Assembly (NCBI RefSeq): GCF_001368915.1
Contig: NZ_CSTE01000002.1
Span: 1,470,615-1,534,614, forward strand
Length of the DNA stretch: 64,000 nt
Direction of reading: 5' to 3'
From: Haloferax massiliensis
Lineage (GTDB): Archaea > Halobacteriota > Halobacteria > Halobacteriales > Haloferacaceae
The notes under the pieces are model-generated. The model saw only the letters and a program-made list of their open reading frames with translations. It made no database searches and was not told the origin of the DNA. Position numbers and translations under genes: made by a program. Numbering within the stretch: position 1 is the first letter of the stretch; each line of letters opens with the position of its first letter. This document shows, in pieces, positions 62,372 through 64,000 of this stretch.

Positions 62372-62890
62372 GCCCTGAAGAAACACGCGTGGCGCATCGA
62401 CGCGACAGTTCGCGCCGAGCCGGCGAGTGCGTCCGAGGACCGCCCGCGACCGTCGACAGCGAGAAGCGTCTCGGTTCGGGAGCGTCGTGCTCGATAATCC
62501 GCCAATTATATCAGATGTAGTATATTCAATGAGAACAGTCATATTCGGCTCAAACAGAGCCGTTTTGGCCCGAGCGAACGCCGTTCGAACCGAGGGTCCC
62601 GGACGACCGGACGGCCGGCCGCTCACGGAGGCATCGCGTCGCCGACGGACGCCGACTGCCGGTGCCCGTTCGCCCCGTCGAAGAACAGATGGCCGACTCT
62701 GACTCCCGAATATCGACGATTTCTCGGCTACATTCAAGTTGGGACTGATAACTGTTCGGCTCAAACTCGACATCATCGATGAACGTTCCTGAAAATCCGC
62801 CGAAAACGGCGTCTCTCACCGTCTACGAGGAGGTGAGAACTCTTGCGTCGACAGCTAACATTTATAGGCGGCGGGGTGATAGGCGTTCAC
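62372..62890. other. Intergenic of about 520 bp with a 12-bp direct repeat
   Basis: TTCGGCTCAAAC occurs at 62544-62555 and 62755-62766. AT-rich stretches (62500-62530) and a TATA-like AACATTTATAGG (about 62858-62869) lie here; the latter is about 25 nt before the ATG at 62891. No gene was seen. Confidence 0.5.
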
Positions 62891-63634
62891 ATGAAACTCG
62901 ACGAGTCTGCACTGGCGGCGACAACAAACGACCTCACACGAGAGGTGGACGCGCGAGGGGTGGCAGACCTCATCGAATTCCGAATGGACCAAGCGGACGA
63001 CCCGCTCGAACAACTCGCCGCGTACGACGGCGAACTCCCGATAATCGCGACCAATCGCGCTCGCTGGTTCGGGGGAAAGGCGAGCGACACCGGCCGGCTG
63101 GACGACCTGTTTTCCGCATCTCGGTACGACGCCGTGGAGTTCGTCGACATCGAACTCGAAACCGTCCGCGCCAAGGAGTGGCTGGCCCACGAGTTCCGCG
63201 AGAACGACGTGCAGCTCATCATCTCGCATCACGACTTCGAGGAGACGCCCGACCGCGACGTGCTCGACGCCATCATCGAGCAGTGCGCGGAGTTCGGTGA
63301 CGTCGCCAAGGTGGCCGTCTTCCCCCAGAATCAAGGTGACACGCTCACGCTCTTGGAGGCCGTCAACGACGCGACCAACCGCGGCATCGACGTCGCCGGC
63401 ATCTCGATGGGCGAAATCGGGAGCCACACGCGCGTCATCGGCCACCTCTACGGGTCGAAGCTCGGATACGCGCCCCTCCTCGCGGACGACAATGACTACG
63501 CGCCGGGGCAGATTCCGCTCGAAAAGCTCGCCTCGCTCATCGAACTCACGAAAAACGAGCGCGTCGACGGACAGGTCATCGACACCATCCGGAGCGAGGT
63601 GTCGGTGCCGAAGGAACTGACGCTCTCGGACTGA
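62891..63634 (+). CDS. aroD: Type I 3-dehydroquinate dehydratase (AroD)
   Basis: The ATG at 62891 gives 247 residues and follows a TATA-like box, so it is probably leaderless. The type I enzyme motifs are present: IEFRMDQADD, the catalytic His in IISHHDFEETP, the Schiff-base Lys in GDVAKVAVFPQ and the Arg in EIGSHTRVIG. It converts 3-dehydroquinate to 3-dehydroshikimate. The biosynthetic role is the default reading, but its place at the end of the catabolic locus with a paralogue upstream leaves quinate/shikimate breakdown open. Confidence 0.92.
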   Translation: MKLDESALAATTNDLTREVDARGVADLIEFRMDQADDPLEQLAAYDGELPIIATNRARWFGGKASDTGRLDDLFSASRYDAVEFVDIELETVRAKEWLAHEFRENDVQLIISHHDFEETPDRDVLDAIIEQCAEFGDVAKVAVFPQNQGDTLTLLEAVNDATNRGIDVAGISMGEIGSHTRVIGHLYGSKLGYAPLLADDNDYAPGQIPLEKLASLIELTKNERVDGQVIDTIRSEVSVPKELTLSD

Positions 63635-63709
63635 CGCCGGCGACCCTGCGGCCGCCCGCCGTCAGCAGACTCGTTTCATCTCTTCTCGCCGCGGACTCGA
63701 CCGCCGGCG

Positions 63710-64000
63710 TCAGTCGGCAAGCCGCTCGACGTCCGTCAGCACCGCGCTCGCCGTCTCGGGACCGCCGGCACCTTGGCCGGTGATACCCAGTCGACCGCAG
63801 TAGTCGGCTTCGATTTGGACGGCGTTTTCCGTTCCCGACGGGGCGACCGCCCCGTGCTCGGGCACTAACCGCGGGCCGACGCGAACCGCGCCGTCCGCGA
63901 CTTCGACGATGAGTCGAATCGTCTGGCCGTCCTCGGCGGCGAGGTCGAGCATACTGCCCGAAAGCTCCTGAATCCCCTCGACTTCGGCGTCGTCGAGCGC
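63710..64000 (-). CDS. hom: Homoserine dehydrogenase, C-terminal part
   Basis: The minus-strand frame runs from the window edge to the stop at 63710 (96 residues). The visible part includes LVPEHGAVAPSGTENAVQIE and YCGRLGITGQGAGGPETASA, then VLTDVERLAD. This is the C-terminal end of homoserine dehydrogenase, including the Gly-rich GQGAGGPETASAV. The enzyme reduces aspartate semialdehyde to homoserine for threonine and methionine synthesis. The N-terminal NAD(P)-binding domain lies outside the window. Confidence 0.9.
   Translation of the reverse strand, partial: ALDDAEVEGIQELSGSMLDLAAEDGQTIRLIVEVADGAVRVGPRLVPEHGAVAPSGTENAVQIEADYCGRLGITGQGAGGPETASAVLTDVERLAD

Overview
The window is haloarchaeal chromosome, most like Haloferax. 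It has high GC with strong G/C third-codon bias, acidic proteins, Tat-type lipoproteins (RR-x-F plus lipobox), many apparently leaderless genes with a TATA-like box 25-30 nt upstream of the start, archaeal Orc1/Cdc6, TFB and PolB proteins, and haloarchaeal insertion-sequence remnants. No rRNA, tRNA or CRISPR array was found.

Core region 1 (1-21.5 kb). A minus-strand membrane/DUF58 operon (1-3225) is followed by a probable replication origin: five direct copies and one inverted copy of a CCAC..TTGCAAGTGAA-type repeat between 3353 and 3756, upstream of an orc1/cdc6 gene (3938-5164). Next come a double-domain KaiC-like ATPase overlapping a LOV/PAS histidine kinase, a complete dipeptide/oligopeptide ABC importer on the minus strand (9771-16316, with both ATPases fused in one protein), several small genes, a UbiA prenyltransferase and a 7TM-type sensor kinase.

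Accessory region (about 21.6-44.5 kb). Base composition and gene content change here. A tyrosine integrase and a small partner gene, preceded by a perfect 11-bp palindrome that looks like an operator, start what appears to be an integrated plasmid. It carries a lipoprotein metallo-beta-lactamase with a lamin-tail-like domain, a DUF3006 gene, a TFB, two related zinc-finger proteins (one with a SWIM finger), a divergent family B polymerase with a RecA-fold-like partner, a second Orc1/Cdc6, an ArdC/ImmA-like protein, an RPA-like protein, an HhH protein and a decaying nuclease cassette. Four genes of this element share one unusual promoter-proximal sequence: a TATA-like box followed directly by a C-rich/G-rich hairpin. 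A roughly 0.9-kb, very GC-rich tract without convincing genes (about 37.2-38.1 kb) carries repeats and crossing complementary arms. A secreted thrombospondin-type-3 repeat gene is split by a tnpB-only IS200/IS605-family element whose TnpB lacks the usual RuvC-II glutamate.

Core region 2 (44.5-64 kb). A truncated pilin-associated-type gene marks the return to high GC. A TetR regulator diverges from a two-gene secreted CARDB-like/RND export unit. A 1.1-kb scar follows, with a decayed transposase, a lone IS end and six consecutive hairpins. The last 12 kb is a probable catabolic locus: a tripartite tricarboxylate transporter (tctBA and a separate tctC), two paralogous MBL-fold proteins, a zinc alcohol dehydrogenase, an RraA-like aldolase, an IclR regulator, a uronate-dehydrogenase-like reductase and two type I dehydroquinase-like proteins. 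An identical 17-bp motif upstream of iclR and of the reductase is a candidate IclR operator. The window ends inside a homoserine dehydrogenase gene.
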